Positions 49,361-56,549 of a stretch of 60,272 nucleotides of DNA are shown here, one piece after another. The stretch is from Bacteroidaceae bacterium (GTDB lineage Bacteria; Bacteroidota; Bacteroidia; Bacteroidales; Bacteroidaceae): assembly GCA_024684455.1 (NCBI GenBank), contig JAIKWU010000085.1, positions 1-60,272 on the forward strand, in the 5' to 3' direction. A program made the translations under genes and the position numbers. Position 1 is the first letter of the stretch. Each line of letters starts with the position of its first letter. Below the pieces are notes generated by a model. That model did not search any database. It was not told where the DNA came from and was given only the letters and a program-made list of their open reading frames with translations.

Positions 49361-50287
49361 ATGACCGAAACGATATACAACACACAACACAGTTACATGC
49401 AGTTGCGCTTCCTGGCGAAGAGTGCCTTCGACAATGCAACTGCTGCCGTTGAAGACTATATCTATCTGTACGACAATTTCAACGGAGAGAATCCTGTGGC
49501 GGTTCTCATTGATGACCAGCCAGAGTTTATCAACCGTCAGACAATCTGCGTCGGCATACTGAAAGGACAGGTGGATATCGTCATCGACGGTCATCCGCAC
49601 GTGATGAAGAGTGGCTGTTTCTGCTATGTGTCGGCACACTGTCTCTGCCGCTTTCTCAGCATGGCTCCCGACACGCAGTTCTTCTGTTTCTCTGTCAATC
49701 AGGATCTGATGCTCGATGTGTACCGCGACATGGGCATCACCTTCAAGATGCCTTCTCGTTACAAGAAATTTGTGTGCCGCCAACTTCCAGCCAGCGACAT
49801 GCTGTATCGCAAGAGCCTTTACAAAGAATTGTACACCGAACTCAATCGTGTCGCTCCCGACTATCAGAAACATGTGGCGCAGGCTTATCTCTGCATCATC
49901 TACTCCAACGACTTTGAGTTGTTTGAGGAGGATGTCCCTGACTCCAGCCGTGCCATTTCGAGGCAACACGCCCTGTTCCGCGACTTTGTAGAGTTGCTTG
50001 GACAGTACAGCAACCAGGAACGTGAGGTGCAGTTCTATGCCCGTCAGATGGGTATAACGCCGAAGTATCTTTCCGCGCTTTGCATCGAGTATAGCGGAAA
50101 GAATGCCAGTTCGTGGATTGACGACTATGTCATCTCGCGTGTCAAGGTGCTGATGCAGGAGAACCGTTACAACATCAAGGAGATTGCCCAGGTAATGCAC
50201 TTTCCCACGCAATCCTTCTTCGGCCGCTATTTCAAGCGCGTGACAGGCAAGTCGCCACGCCAGTACATGATTTCCAACGGTCTGTAA
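49361..50287 (+). CDS. AraC-family transcriptional regulator 2
   Basis: From the ATG at 49361 the product is 308 residues with the same layout: a sensor part with GILKGQVDIVIDGHPHVMKS and an AraC domain. FPTQSFFGRYFKR is shared exactly with the preceding protein. Tandem position and similarity indicate duplication followed by divergence of the sensor part. The frame extends to 49325 inside the upstream gene, which is less likely. A bidirectional terminator follows. Confidence 0.9.
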   Translation: MTETIYNTQHSYMQLRFLAKSAFDNATAAVEDYIYLYDNFNGENPVAVLIDDQPEFINRQTICVGILKGQVDIVIDGHPHVMKSGCFCYVSAHCLCRFLSMAPDTQFFCFSVNQDLMLDVYRDMGITFKMPSRYKKFVCRQLPASDMLYRKSLYKELYTELNRVAPDYQKHVAQAYLCIIYSNDFELFEEDVPDSSRAISRQHALFRDFVELLGQYSNQEREVQFYARQMGITPKYLSALCIEYSGKNASSWIDDYVISRVKVLMQENRYNIKEIAQVMHFPTQSFFGRYFKRVTGKSPRQYMISNGL

Positions 50288-50305
50288 GAAGGTTTTCGCA
50301 TCTGC

Positions 50306-50358
50306 AAAAACAATCCCGCCGAAACAAACGCACTTGGTTGTTTTGGCGGGATTGTTTT
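50306..50358. terminator. bidirectional terminator between AraC 2 and rnfA
   Basis: AAAAACAATCCCGCC (50306-50320) pairs with GGCGGGATTGTTTT (50345-50358). The loop may pair further. It separates converging genes. Confidence 0.88.
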
Positions 50359-50375
50359 GTAAGGACGACCGGAGG

Positions 50376-50978
50376 TTAGTCGAGGCCGAAGAGCAGTTTC
50401 AGTCCACCATCGACGCCACTGAAGCCCATGAAGGCCATGGACAGCAGTCCTGCAGTGATGAGTGCCAGAGGCATTCCTTCGACGGCTTTGGGCACCTTGT
50501 TCATGGCCATCTGCTCACGCAGTCCTGCGAAGAGCACCATGGCGAGGTAGAATCCGAGGGCAGTCGAGATGGCATAGACAACGCCTTGCAGCAGGTTGTA
50601 GTCCTTCTGGATGACGAGAATAGCCACGCCGAGGATGCAGCAGTTGGTCGTGATGAGCGGAAGAAACACGCCGAGTGCCTGATAGAGGCTGGGCGACACT
50701 TTCTTCAGGATGATCTCGACCATCTGCACGAGTGCGGCAATAACGAGGATGAAGGCGATGGTCTGAAGGTACTCGAGGTTGTTAGGGTCGAGCACGAACT
50801 TCTGGATGAGGTAGGTGACAATCGTTGCCAGCGTGAGCACGAAGGTCACGGCCATACCCATGCCCGAGGCGGTGCTGATTTTCTTTGAAACACCCAGGAA
50901 AGGGCAGATTCCGAGGAACTGCGACAGGACGACATTGTTGATGAATATCGCTGTGATGAATATCAAGATATATTCCAT
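50376..50978 (-). CDS. rnfA: Rnf complex subunit A
   Basis: From the ATG at 50978 the product is 200 residues with six membrane segments (MEYILIFITAIFINNVVLSQ, FLGICPFLGVSKK). RnfA and RnfE form the membrane core of the ion-pumping ferredoxin:NAD oxidoreductase and share a Cys-bearing cluster site (the Cys in GICPF). It is last in the operon, behind the third copy of the GC-rich hairpin element. The frame extends a few codons upstream, but MEYIL is the family start. Confidence 0.95.
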   Translation of the reverse strand: MEYILIFITAIFINNVVLSQFLGICPFLGVSKKISTASGMGMAVTFVLTLATIVTYLIQKFVLDPNNLEYLQTIAFILVIAALVQMVEIILKKVSPSLYQALGVFLPLITTNCCILGVAILVIQKDYNLLQGVVYAISTALGFYLAMVLFAGLREQMAMNKVPKAVEGMPLALITAGLLSMAFMGFSGVDGGLKLLFGLD

Positions 50979-50987
50979 AATCAATAT

Positions 50988-51108
50988 AAGACCCACCCCC
51001 CAACCCCTCCCAGGGAGGGGAGTAGATACTTTTTTTATTGGTTAATGATTTTCATTTGCTTATGTGACCACTCCCCTCCCTTGGGAGGGGTAGGAGGGAG
51101 GGTCTTTA
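50988..51108. repeat. paired GC-rich hairpin element, copy 3
   Basis: Left arm 50988-51025 (AAGACCCACCCC, CCCTCCC-AGGGAGGG) and right arm 51068-51108 (CCCTCCC-TTGGGAGGG then GGGAGGGTCTTTA) are inverted relatives. The element fills the rnfE-rnfA gap and includes the rnfE stop codon. It would sit within the operon transcript as a strong structure between the two genes. Confidence 0.9.
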
Positions 51109-51714
51109 TGCTTTTCTCAATTTATTAACAACTGCGATTAAGTAGCCGAGGGCGATAAATGCGCCTGGTGCCAGCACGAACATCAGCATACCGTAGTCTT
51201 CGCCTTGGAGCGTGATGCCGGCAATGCCGAAGTCGTCGCTCTTGAAGAGCACACCAGTGCCGAGCAGTTCACGCACAGCACCGAGCAGCGTGAGGGCCAT
51301 GGTGAAACCCAGTCCGATGCCGATGCCGTCGAAGATGGAGGCGATGGGGTTGTTCTTCGCGGCGAATGCTTCAGCGCGTCCGAGGATGATGCAGTTTACG
51401 ACAATCAGCGGGATGAAGAGGCCGAGGGTGGCGTAGATGCCAGGTACGTAGGCCTGCATGAGCATCTGCAGGATGGTCACGAGTGAAGCGATGACGACGA
51501 TGTAGGAGGGGATGCGCACCATGTCGGGAATCAGATTCTTAATCAGCGAAATGATGAGGTTGCTGAGAATCAAGACGAACATGGTGGCGATGCCCATCGA
51601 AAGTCCGTTGATGGCGGACGACGTCGTTCCGAGGGTGGGGCACATACCAAGGAGAAGTACGAAGGTAGGATTCTCCTTGACGATGCCGTTCATCAATATC
51701 TTAAAGTTACTCAT
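51106..51714 (-). CDS. rnfE: Rnf complex subunit E
   Basis: The 202-residue membrane protein (FKILMNGIVKENPTFVLLLG, MCPTLGTTSSA) is the RnfA paralogue with six membrane segments and the matching Cys in GMCPT. Together they build the membrane cluster site. Its stop codon lies in the right arm of the GC-rich hairpin element. Confidence 0.95.
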   Translation of the reverse strand: MSNFKILMNGIVKENPTFVLLLGMCPTLGTTSSAINGLSMGIATMFVLILSNLIISLIKNLIPDMVRIPSYIVVIASLVTILQMLMQAYVPGIYATLGLFIPLIVVNCIILGRAEAFAAKNNPIASIFDGIGIGLGFTMALTLLGAVRELLGTGVLFKSDDFGIAGITLQGEDYGMLMFVLAPGAFIALGYLIAVVNKLRKA

Positions 51715-51744
51715 AAATGTATATACGATTTACGGATTTACAAT

Positions 51745-52383
51745 TTACTTTTTGTCTGACTGCGCTGTCGCTCCAGTGGTGCCGTCAGCCTTTTTGCTGT
51801 TCACGTAGATTTCAGTATAGGCGTTCTGGATAGCCAGCAGGAAGGCACGCGAGGTGATGGTAGAGGCTGTAATGGCGTCGATGTCGCCACCGTCCTTGCT
51901 CACGGTGAAGTTGCATTGGCCAGGATTCTTGCCGACCACGGTGCGCTTTTCACCGTTCTCGGGTTGGAACCAAAGTCCGGCCTTGGCTCCGAGGCCTGGT
52001 GTCTCGGCGTGTTGCAGGATGGTGTAGCCGAGTATCGTGCCTGTGGGGTCGAAGCCCACCAGCACCTTCAGTTCGCCACCGAAACCGTTCTCGCTCGTCT
52101 GAATCGCACAGCCGAGATTCTCGCCCTGCTTGTCGGCGACACTATAGACGACAAACGTCTTTTCCTTTCCGGTGACAGTAGCCTTGTGTTCCTGCGGTTC
52201 AGCCACCGTAATGTCGTCGCTGCCCATCACCTTCTTGATGCCTGCGGCGAGGTTGTCGGCGTTGATTTTCTCAATCTGAGGAGCGGTGACCGCATTGATG
52301 GATGCCAGAGCCGCACCTGCTACGATGGCTATGATGGTGAGCACCAAAGCCATGTTTGTGAGGGATGATTTGAGTTTTTTCAT
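51745..52383 (-). CDS. rnfG: Rnf complex subunit G (FMN-binding)
   Basis: The 212-residue protein has one N-terminal membrane segment and a periplasmic FMN-binding domain (LVGFDPTGTILGYTILQHAE, TPGLGAK). The flavin attachment site reads DAITASTITS, where most RnfG/NqrC have S/T-G-A-T; the acceptor Thr is kept and Gly-Ala is replaced by Ala-Ser. This may be a Bacteroidales variant. FMN would be added by an ApbE-type transferase, not in the window. Confidence 0.93.
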   Translation of the reverse strand: MKKLKSSLTNMALVLTIIAIVAGAALASINAVTAPQIEKINADNLAAGIKKVMGSDDITVAEPQEHKATVTGKEKTFVVYSVADKQGENLGCAIQTSENGFGGELKVLVGFDPTGTILGYTILQHAETPGLGAKAGLWFQPENGEKRTVVGKNPGQCNFTVSKDGGDIDAITASTITSRAFLLAIQNAYTEIYVNSKKADGTTGATAQSDKK

Positions 52384-52389
52384 AACGCA

Positions 52390-53385
52390 TTACTTCTTTT
52401 TGGTGACTTCGCCAAAACGCTTTGGCTTGAAATAGTTGTTAATCAGCGGCACGAAGGCATTCATGATGAGGATGGCAAACGACATACCCTCGGGATAGGC
52501 ACCCCATGTGCGGATGACGACGGTGAGGAAACCGATGGCCACACCATAGATCAGTTGACCTTTCTTCGACATCGGCGAAGTCACATAGTCAGTTGCCATG
52601 AAGACAGCACCGAGCAGCAGACCGCCGCTGACCATCTCCAGAGCAGGATTGATGAAAGTTGTCGGGTCAACCAGATACAGGATGCCGCCGAAGGCAAAGA
52701 CAGTCACCAGGATGCTCACAGGAATGTGCCAGGTGATAATCTTGCGTGCCAACATGTAAACGAGGCCGATAAGGATGGCAATCTCGCAGACCTCACCCAT
52801 CGAACCACCAGTGTTGCCCAGCAGCATGGGCAGTGCTTCGCTCAGATTGTCGAACGATGCTGCATCGCCGCTCTTAATGGCCTGCTTGAACAGGGCCAGT
52901 GGCGTGGCACCCGTCTCTGCATCCATGTACGTCAGAAAGCCCTGACCAGGTAGCGGCCATGTGGTCATCTGCACAGGGAAGGAAATAAGCAGGAAGGCGC
53001 GACCGGCCAGTGCGGGGTTGAACAGGTTGCAGCCCAGTCCGCCAAACGTCATCTTGACAACGCCAATAGCGAAGAGCGCACCGAGGATGACAATCCACAG
53101 CGGCAGGTTCGACGGTACGTTCATGGCGAGCAGTACGCCCGTGATGATGGCCGAGCCGTCACGAACCGTGTTCTGCGGATTCTTGAGCAAATACTTGTTG
53201 ATGGCCCATTCGAAGAATACACAGGAGGCAACGGACACTGCCGTCACCAGGATGGCACCGAGTCCGAAGTAGTAGAACGAGCACAGAAGGGCAGGGATGA
53301 GGGCGATGAGTACGCCGTACATGTTCTTGCCGATGGTGTCGCCCGAGTGGACATGCGGTGACAATGATACAGTTAACTTATTCAT
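52390..53385 (-). CDS. rnfD: Rnf complex subunit D
   Basis: The 331-residue membrane protein (VSLSPHVHSGDTIGKNMYGV) has about nine to ten membrane segments. The covalent-FMN site is visible as ETGATPLALFK. It pairs with RnfG to carry electrons across the membrane. Six bases lie on either side to rnfC and rnfG, typical of a tight operon. Confidence 0.95.
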   Translation of the reverse strand: MNKLTVSLSPHVHSGDTIGKNMYGVLIALIPALLCSFYYFGLGAILVTAVSVASCVFFEWAINKYLLKNPQNTVRDGSAIITGVLLAMNVPSNLPLWIVILGALFAIGVVKMTFGGLGCNLFNPALAGRAFLLISFPVQMTTWPLPGQGFLTYMDAETGATPLALFKQAIKSGDAASFDNLSEALPMLLGNTGGSMGEVCEIAILIGLVYMLARKIITWHIPVSILVTVFAFGGILYLVDPTTFINPALEMVSGGLLLGAVFMATDYVTSPMSKKGQLIYGVAIGFLTVVIRTWGAYPEGMSFAILIMNAFVPLINNYFKPKRFGEVTKKK

Positions 53386-53391
53386 CTTTCT

Positions 53392-54747
53392 TTATGCTTT
53401 TGCTTTACGAGCGTGAATGTTTGCTAAAACGGTTGATTTGCCGAGACGGATGTAGTCGAGCAGCGGACGGTTGGCTGGGCAGGTGAACTGGCACGAGCCA
53501 CACTCGATGCAACTGACGATGTCTTCAGCCTCTGCACGGTCCCAGTTGTGAGCCTCTGCCAACTTCGACAGCAGATACGGCTCCAGTCCCATCGGGCAGG
53601 CACTGACACATTTGGCACAGCGGATACACGGCTGAGGCTCTGGACGCTTGGCATCCTGGTCGTTCATCAGCAAAACGCCGCTGGAGCCTTTGCAAATAGG
53701 AACTTCAGCATTGATGAGTGCCTTACCCATCATCGGGCCACCGCCAATCAGTTTGCCCGTATCTTCAGGCATACCACCGCAAGCGTCGATGAGTTGGCTC
53801 ATCGGTGTACCCATGCGAACGAGGAAGTTCGAAGGGTGAGCCAGACTCTTACCTGTTACGGTGACGATACGTTCGAACAGAGGCTTGTTCTTCATCACAG
53901 CCTCATAGACAGCGAAGGCCGTGCCGACGTTCTGCAGGATGGCACCCACGCTGACGGGCAATGCTGGTGGGGCAGGGACCTGACGACCGACAACCGCATC
54001 AATCAGCTGCTTCTCGCCGCCTTGCGGATATTTCACCTTCAGCGGAACAATCTCGATGTCGCCGTCGTGGATGAACTTCATCGTCTTCGACTTCATCAGT
54101 TCGATGGCATCAGGCTTGTTGTTCTCGATGCCGATGTACGCCTTACCCACGTTCATGGCCTTCATCAGCAGGGTGACGCCTACGAGGATTTCGTCGGCAT
54201 GTTCCAGCATCAGACGGTGGTCGGCAGTAAGGTAGGGTTCGCACTCCACGGCGTTGATGATAATCCACTCAGGCTTCGAGCCTGGAGGAGGAGCCAACTT
54301 CACATGTGTGGGGAAGCAAGCGCCGCCCATACCGACGATACCGGCATCCTGGATTTTCTTCTTGATGTCGTCGGCTGTGAGTTCGCGACGTTCCTTCAGA
54401 GTGACGAGGTCGGTCGAGCGGTCGATGGTCTCTTCCCATTCGTCGCCTTCGACGGTGATGTAGATGGCGGGCTTGGCATAGCCGCTGGCATCGATGACGG
54501 TGTCAACCTTCAGCACCGTACCCGAGACAGACGAGAAGATGGGTGCCGACACAAAGCCACCGGCTTCGGCAATCATCGTGCCCACCTTCACCTTGTCGCC
54601 CTTCTGGACGATGGCTTTGGCTGGCGCACCGATGTGCTGGCTCAATGGGAACACGGCTACCTTGGGTAGTTCGGCTACCTTGATGGGCTCGGCGGCTGAC
54701 AATTTATTTTCTGCTGGATGTACTCCACCAATTCTAAATGTCTTCAT
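53392..54747 (-). CDS. rnfC: Rnf complex subunit C
   Basis: The 451-residue cytoplasmic subunit has the Complex1 51K-like NADH/FMN domain (GIVGMGGACFPTHVKL, IINAVECEPYLTADHR). Near the C-terminus are two 4Fe-4S motifs (CIRCAKCVSACPMGLEP and CIECGSCQFTCPANRP). It passes electrons between NADH and the membrane part. The length is standard for short RnfC without the Ala-rich tail of gamma-proteobacteria. Confidence 0.96.
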   Translation of the reverse strand: MKTFRIGGVHPAENKLSAAEPIKVAELPKVAVFPLSQHIGAPAKAIVQKGDKVKVGTMIAEAGGFVSAPIFSSVSGTVLKVDTVIDASGYAKPAIYITVEGDEWEETIDRSTDLVTLKERRELTADDIKKKIQDAGIVGMGGACFPTHVKLAPPPGSKPEWIIINAVECEPYLTADHRLMLEHADEILVGVTLLMKAMNVGKAYIGIENNKPDAIELMKSKTMKFIHDGDIEIVPLKVKYPQGGEKQLIDAVVGRQVPAPPALPVSVGAILQNVGTAFAVYEAVMKNKPLFERIVTVTGKSLAHPSNFLVRMGTPMSQLIDACGGMPEDTGKLIGGGPMMGKALINAEVPICKGSSGVLLMNDQDAKRPEPQPCIRCAKCVSACPMGLEPYLLSKLAEAHNWDRAEAEDIVSCIECGSCQFTCPANRPLLDYIRLGKSTVLANIHARKAKA

Positions 54748-54787
54748 GTTTTATCGTTTAACGTTTATCGTTTAGCGTTGAAAGAAA

Positions 54788-55759
54788 TTACTCTTTTACA
54801 GGTGCTTCAGCCTTCGGAGTCTCTGCCTTAGGTGTAGCAGGTGCCTCAGCCTTCGGTGCTGCTGGTTTTGGCGTAGCAGGTGCTTCTGCCTTAGGAGCAG
54901 CAGGTGCTTCTGCCTTAGGTTTACGTGCCGGCATGTTGATGGCGCGGATGCACTTCTTCGGGCATTCGTCCTCACACTTGCGGCAGAGGCGGCACTTCTC
55001 AGGATCGATGTAGGCGAGGTTGTTCTCCACATGGACAGCGTCGAACTCGCACACCTTCACGCACTTCATACAGCCGATGCAGGCAGCCTTGCAGGCCTTC
55101 ATGGCCACGGCACCCTTGTCCTTGTTCATACACTCGACGACGACGCCCATCTTCTTCGCACCCTTCATCTGGCGGATTTCGATGATGCTGCGCGGACATG
55201 CCTTGGCACAAGCACCGCAGGCCGTACACTTCGTCGTATCGACTTCGGGCAGCCCTGTCTCGGGATTCATCTTGATAGCGTCGAACTGACAGGCCTCGAC
55301 ACAGTCGCCACAGCCCAGACAGCCGAAGGCGCAGGCCGTTTCGCCCATACACGTCGTGTTGGCAATGCGACAGGTCTTCACACCGTCGTACTCGACGAGG
55401 CGCGGACGGTTCTCACACGTACCGTTACAACGAACGACAGCCACCTTCGGCGCGGCAGCAGCGGCTGCCTGCAAGCCGAGAATGGCTGCTACTTTTCCCA
55501 TGCACTCTTGTCCACCGACAGGGCAGTTCAGACCGTCCAGACTGCCGGCTTCGTCAGCGGCCTTCACACAGGCTGCCGCCATACCGCCGCATCCTGGGAA
55601 TCCGCAACCGCCGCAGTTGGCACCAGGCAACACTTCGTTCACCTGTCCGATGCGTGGGTCTTCCTTGACTGCAAACTGCTTGGAGGTACCCCACAGCACA
55701 AGGGCTGCGATGAGTCCAACGGCACCAAGCACGATAACAGCGATTAGAATTACATTCAT
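54788..55759 (-). CDS. rnfB: Rnf complex subunit B
   Basis: The 323-residue ferredoxin-like subunit has an N-terminal membrane anchor (MNVILIAVIVLGAVGLIAAL) and the Cys motif GANCGGCGFPGCGG. Several 4Fe-4S motifs follow (GCLGCGDCVEACQFDAIKM, CTACGACAKACPRSI, CIGCMKCVKVCEFDAV, CRLCRKCEDECPKKCI). It accepts electrons from ferredoxin. The last 45 residues are an Ala-Pro-Lys-Glu repeat (PKAEAPATPKPAAPKAE), a flexible tail. Confidence 0.96.
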   Translation of the reverse strand: MNVILIAVIVLGAVGLIAALVLWGTSKQFAVKEDPRIGQVNEVLPGANCGGCGFPGCGGMAAACVKAADEAGSLDGLNCPVGGQECMGKVAAILGLQAAAAAAPKVAVVRCNGTCENRPRLVEYDGVKTCRIANTTCMGETACAFGCLGCGDCVEACQFDAIKMNPETGLPEVDTTKCTACGACAKACPRSIIEIRQMKGAKKMGVVVECMNKDKGAVAMKACKAACIGCMKCVKVCEFDAVHVENNLAYIDPEKCRLCRKCEDECPKKCIRAINMPARKPKAEAPAAPKAEAPATPKPAAPKAEAPATPKAETPKAEAPVKE

Positions 55760-55799
55760 AAATTAGATGTTTTTTGAATTTATTGAGTATTGATAATGA

Positions 55800-56219
55800 T
55801 TACTTTTTCTCAATCCAGAACGAAAACGTCCGCTTCAGCCTGTTCCGCATCGCCCACAACCCTATATAATAGATAAGGAGTAGGGTGAGCACACCGCCGA
55901 TGGCAGTCAATTCGCCCAGATGGAGCACCATGAGAGCCACGACCATCCATGCCACCATCAACACAAGCGGCACAATGAATGCCAGCGTCACGGCATTGCG
56001 GCCCATCGACAGCGATGCACACACACGCACCTCGTCGCCCACATTCAGCCCCTCCGTGTCAGCCTCCCATACGTCGATGATTTTCTCCTTCGACTCAGCC
56101 GATGCACACAGGCTTTTTGCATGACAGCCCGAACACGCCGATGACTGCACAATCCGTACTCGGACGTGCCGCTCCTCCATGCTTTCAACGATGCCTAAGT
56201 GGTCGATGATGTCCTTCAT
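55800..56219 (-). CDS. rseC: RseC/MucC-type SoxR-reducing protein
   Basis: The 139-residue protein has a small domain with a Cys cluster (QSSACSGCHAKSLC) and two membrane segments (about 75-120; VTLAFIVPLVLMVAWMVVAL). It matches the RseC_MucC family, which travels with rnf genes in Bacteroidales and may help assemble or reduce clusters; the precise role is unsettled. It is first in the operon, 40 bp before rnfB. Confidence 0.9.
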   Translation of the reverse strand: MKDIIDHLGIVESMEERHVRVRIVQSSACSGCHAKSLCASAESKEKIIDVWEADTEGLNVGDEVRVCASLSMGRNAVTLAFIVPLVLMVAWMVVALMVLHLGELTAIGGVLTLLLIYYIGLWAMRNRLKRTFSFWIEKK

Positions 56220-56233
56220 GTCTCTCTTTACGC

Positions 56234-56265
56234 TGCAAAGGTACGATTAAGTGAGCGAAAAAGCA
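56234..56265 (-). promoter_or_regulatory. promoter of rseC-rnf operon (conserved cassette)
   Basis: On the minus strand -33 TTTG (56262-56265) and -7 TACCTTTG (56234-56241) are 20 bp apart. The spacer ends in CGCTCACTTAATCG, and upstream GGAAGGTTCTCTCGTTCTG lies at about 56285-56305. The 330-base gap 56220-56549 holds this and two tetrad arrays, and no gene. Confidence 0.85.
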
Positions 56266-56344
56266 AATTTTATTAGCATTTTTCAGAACGAGAGAACCTT
56301 CCGTCACCATTTTTTCCCTTCCACACCTTAGCAAAATAAAGCGG

Positions 56345-56437
56345 CTAAGCACTTGGAAGTTTAATGCCAAGTGCTTAGCGTTCTCACGCCAAGTGCTTGG
56401 CGTGAAAATTCCAAGTACTTGGCGTCATCATTCCAAG
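56345..56437. repeat. 22-bp-phased tetrad array, family 1, copy 5
   Basis: Sites start at 56345, 56367, 56389 and 56411, with a partial fifth (CCAAG) at 56433: CTAAGCACTTGGAAG, CCAAGTGCTTAGCGT, CCAAGTGCTTGGCGT, CCAAGTACTTGGCGT. Spacers are tttaatg, tctcacg, gaaaatt, catcatt. It lies upstream of the rnf promoter and next to a family 3 array. Confidence 0.95.
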
Positions 56438-56468
56438 ACATCGTCCTGTTACTTCTTTTTGATTTTAT

Positions 56469-56541
56469 ACTGTGGTGTGTCTTCGTGCCGACTGTGGTCC
56501 ATGCCGGCACCGACTGTGGACGATTTGTGAGTGCTCTGTGG
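56469..56541. repeat. 22-bp-phased tetrad array, family 3, copy 2
   Basis: The core ACTGTGG (last copy TCTGTGG) starts at 56469, 56491, 56513 and 56535, exactly 22 bp apart. It begins 32 bp after the partial fifth unit of the neighbouring family 1 array and ends just before the stop codon of the thioredoxin-fold gene. Confidence 0.88.
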
Positions 56542-56549
56542 ACGGTTAT

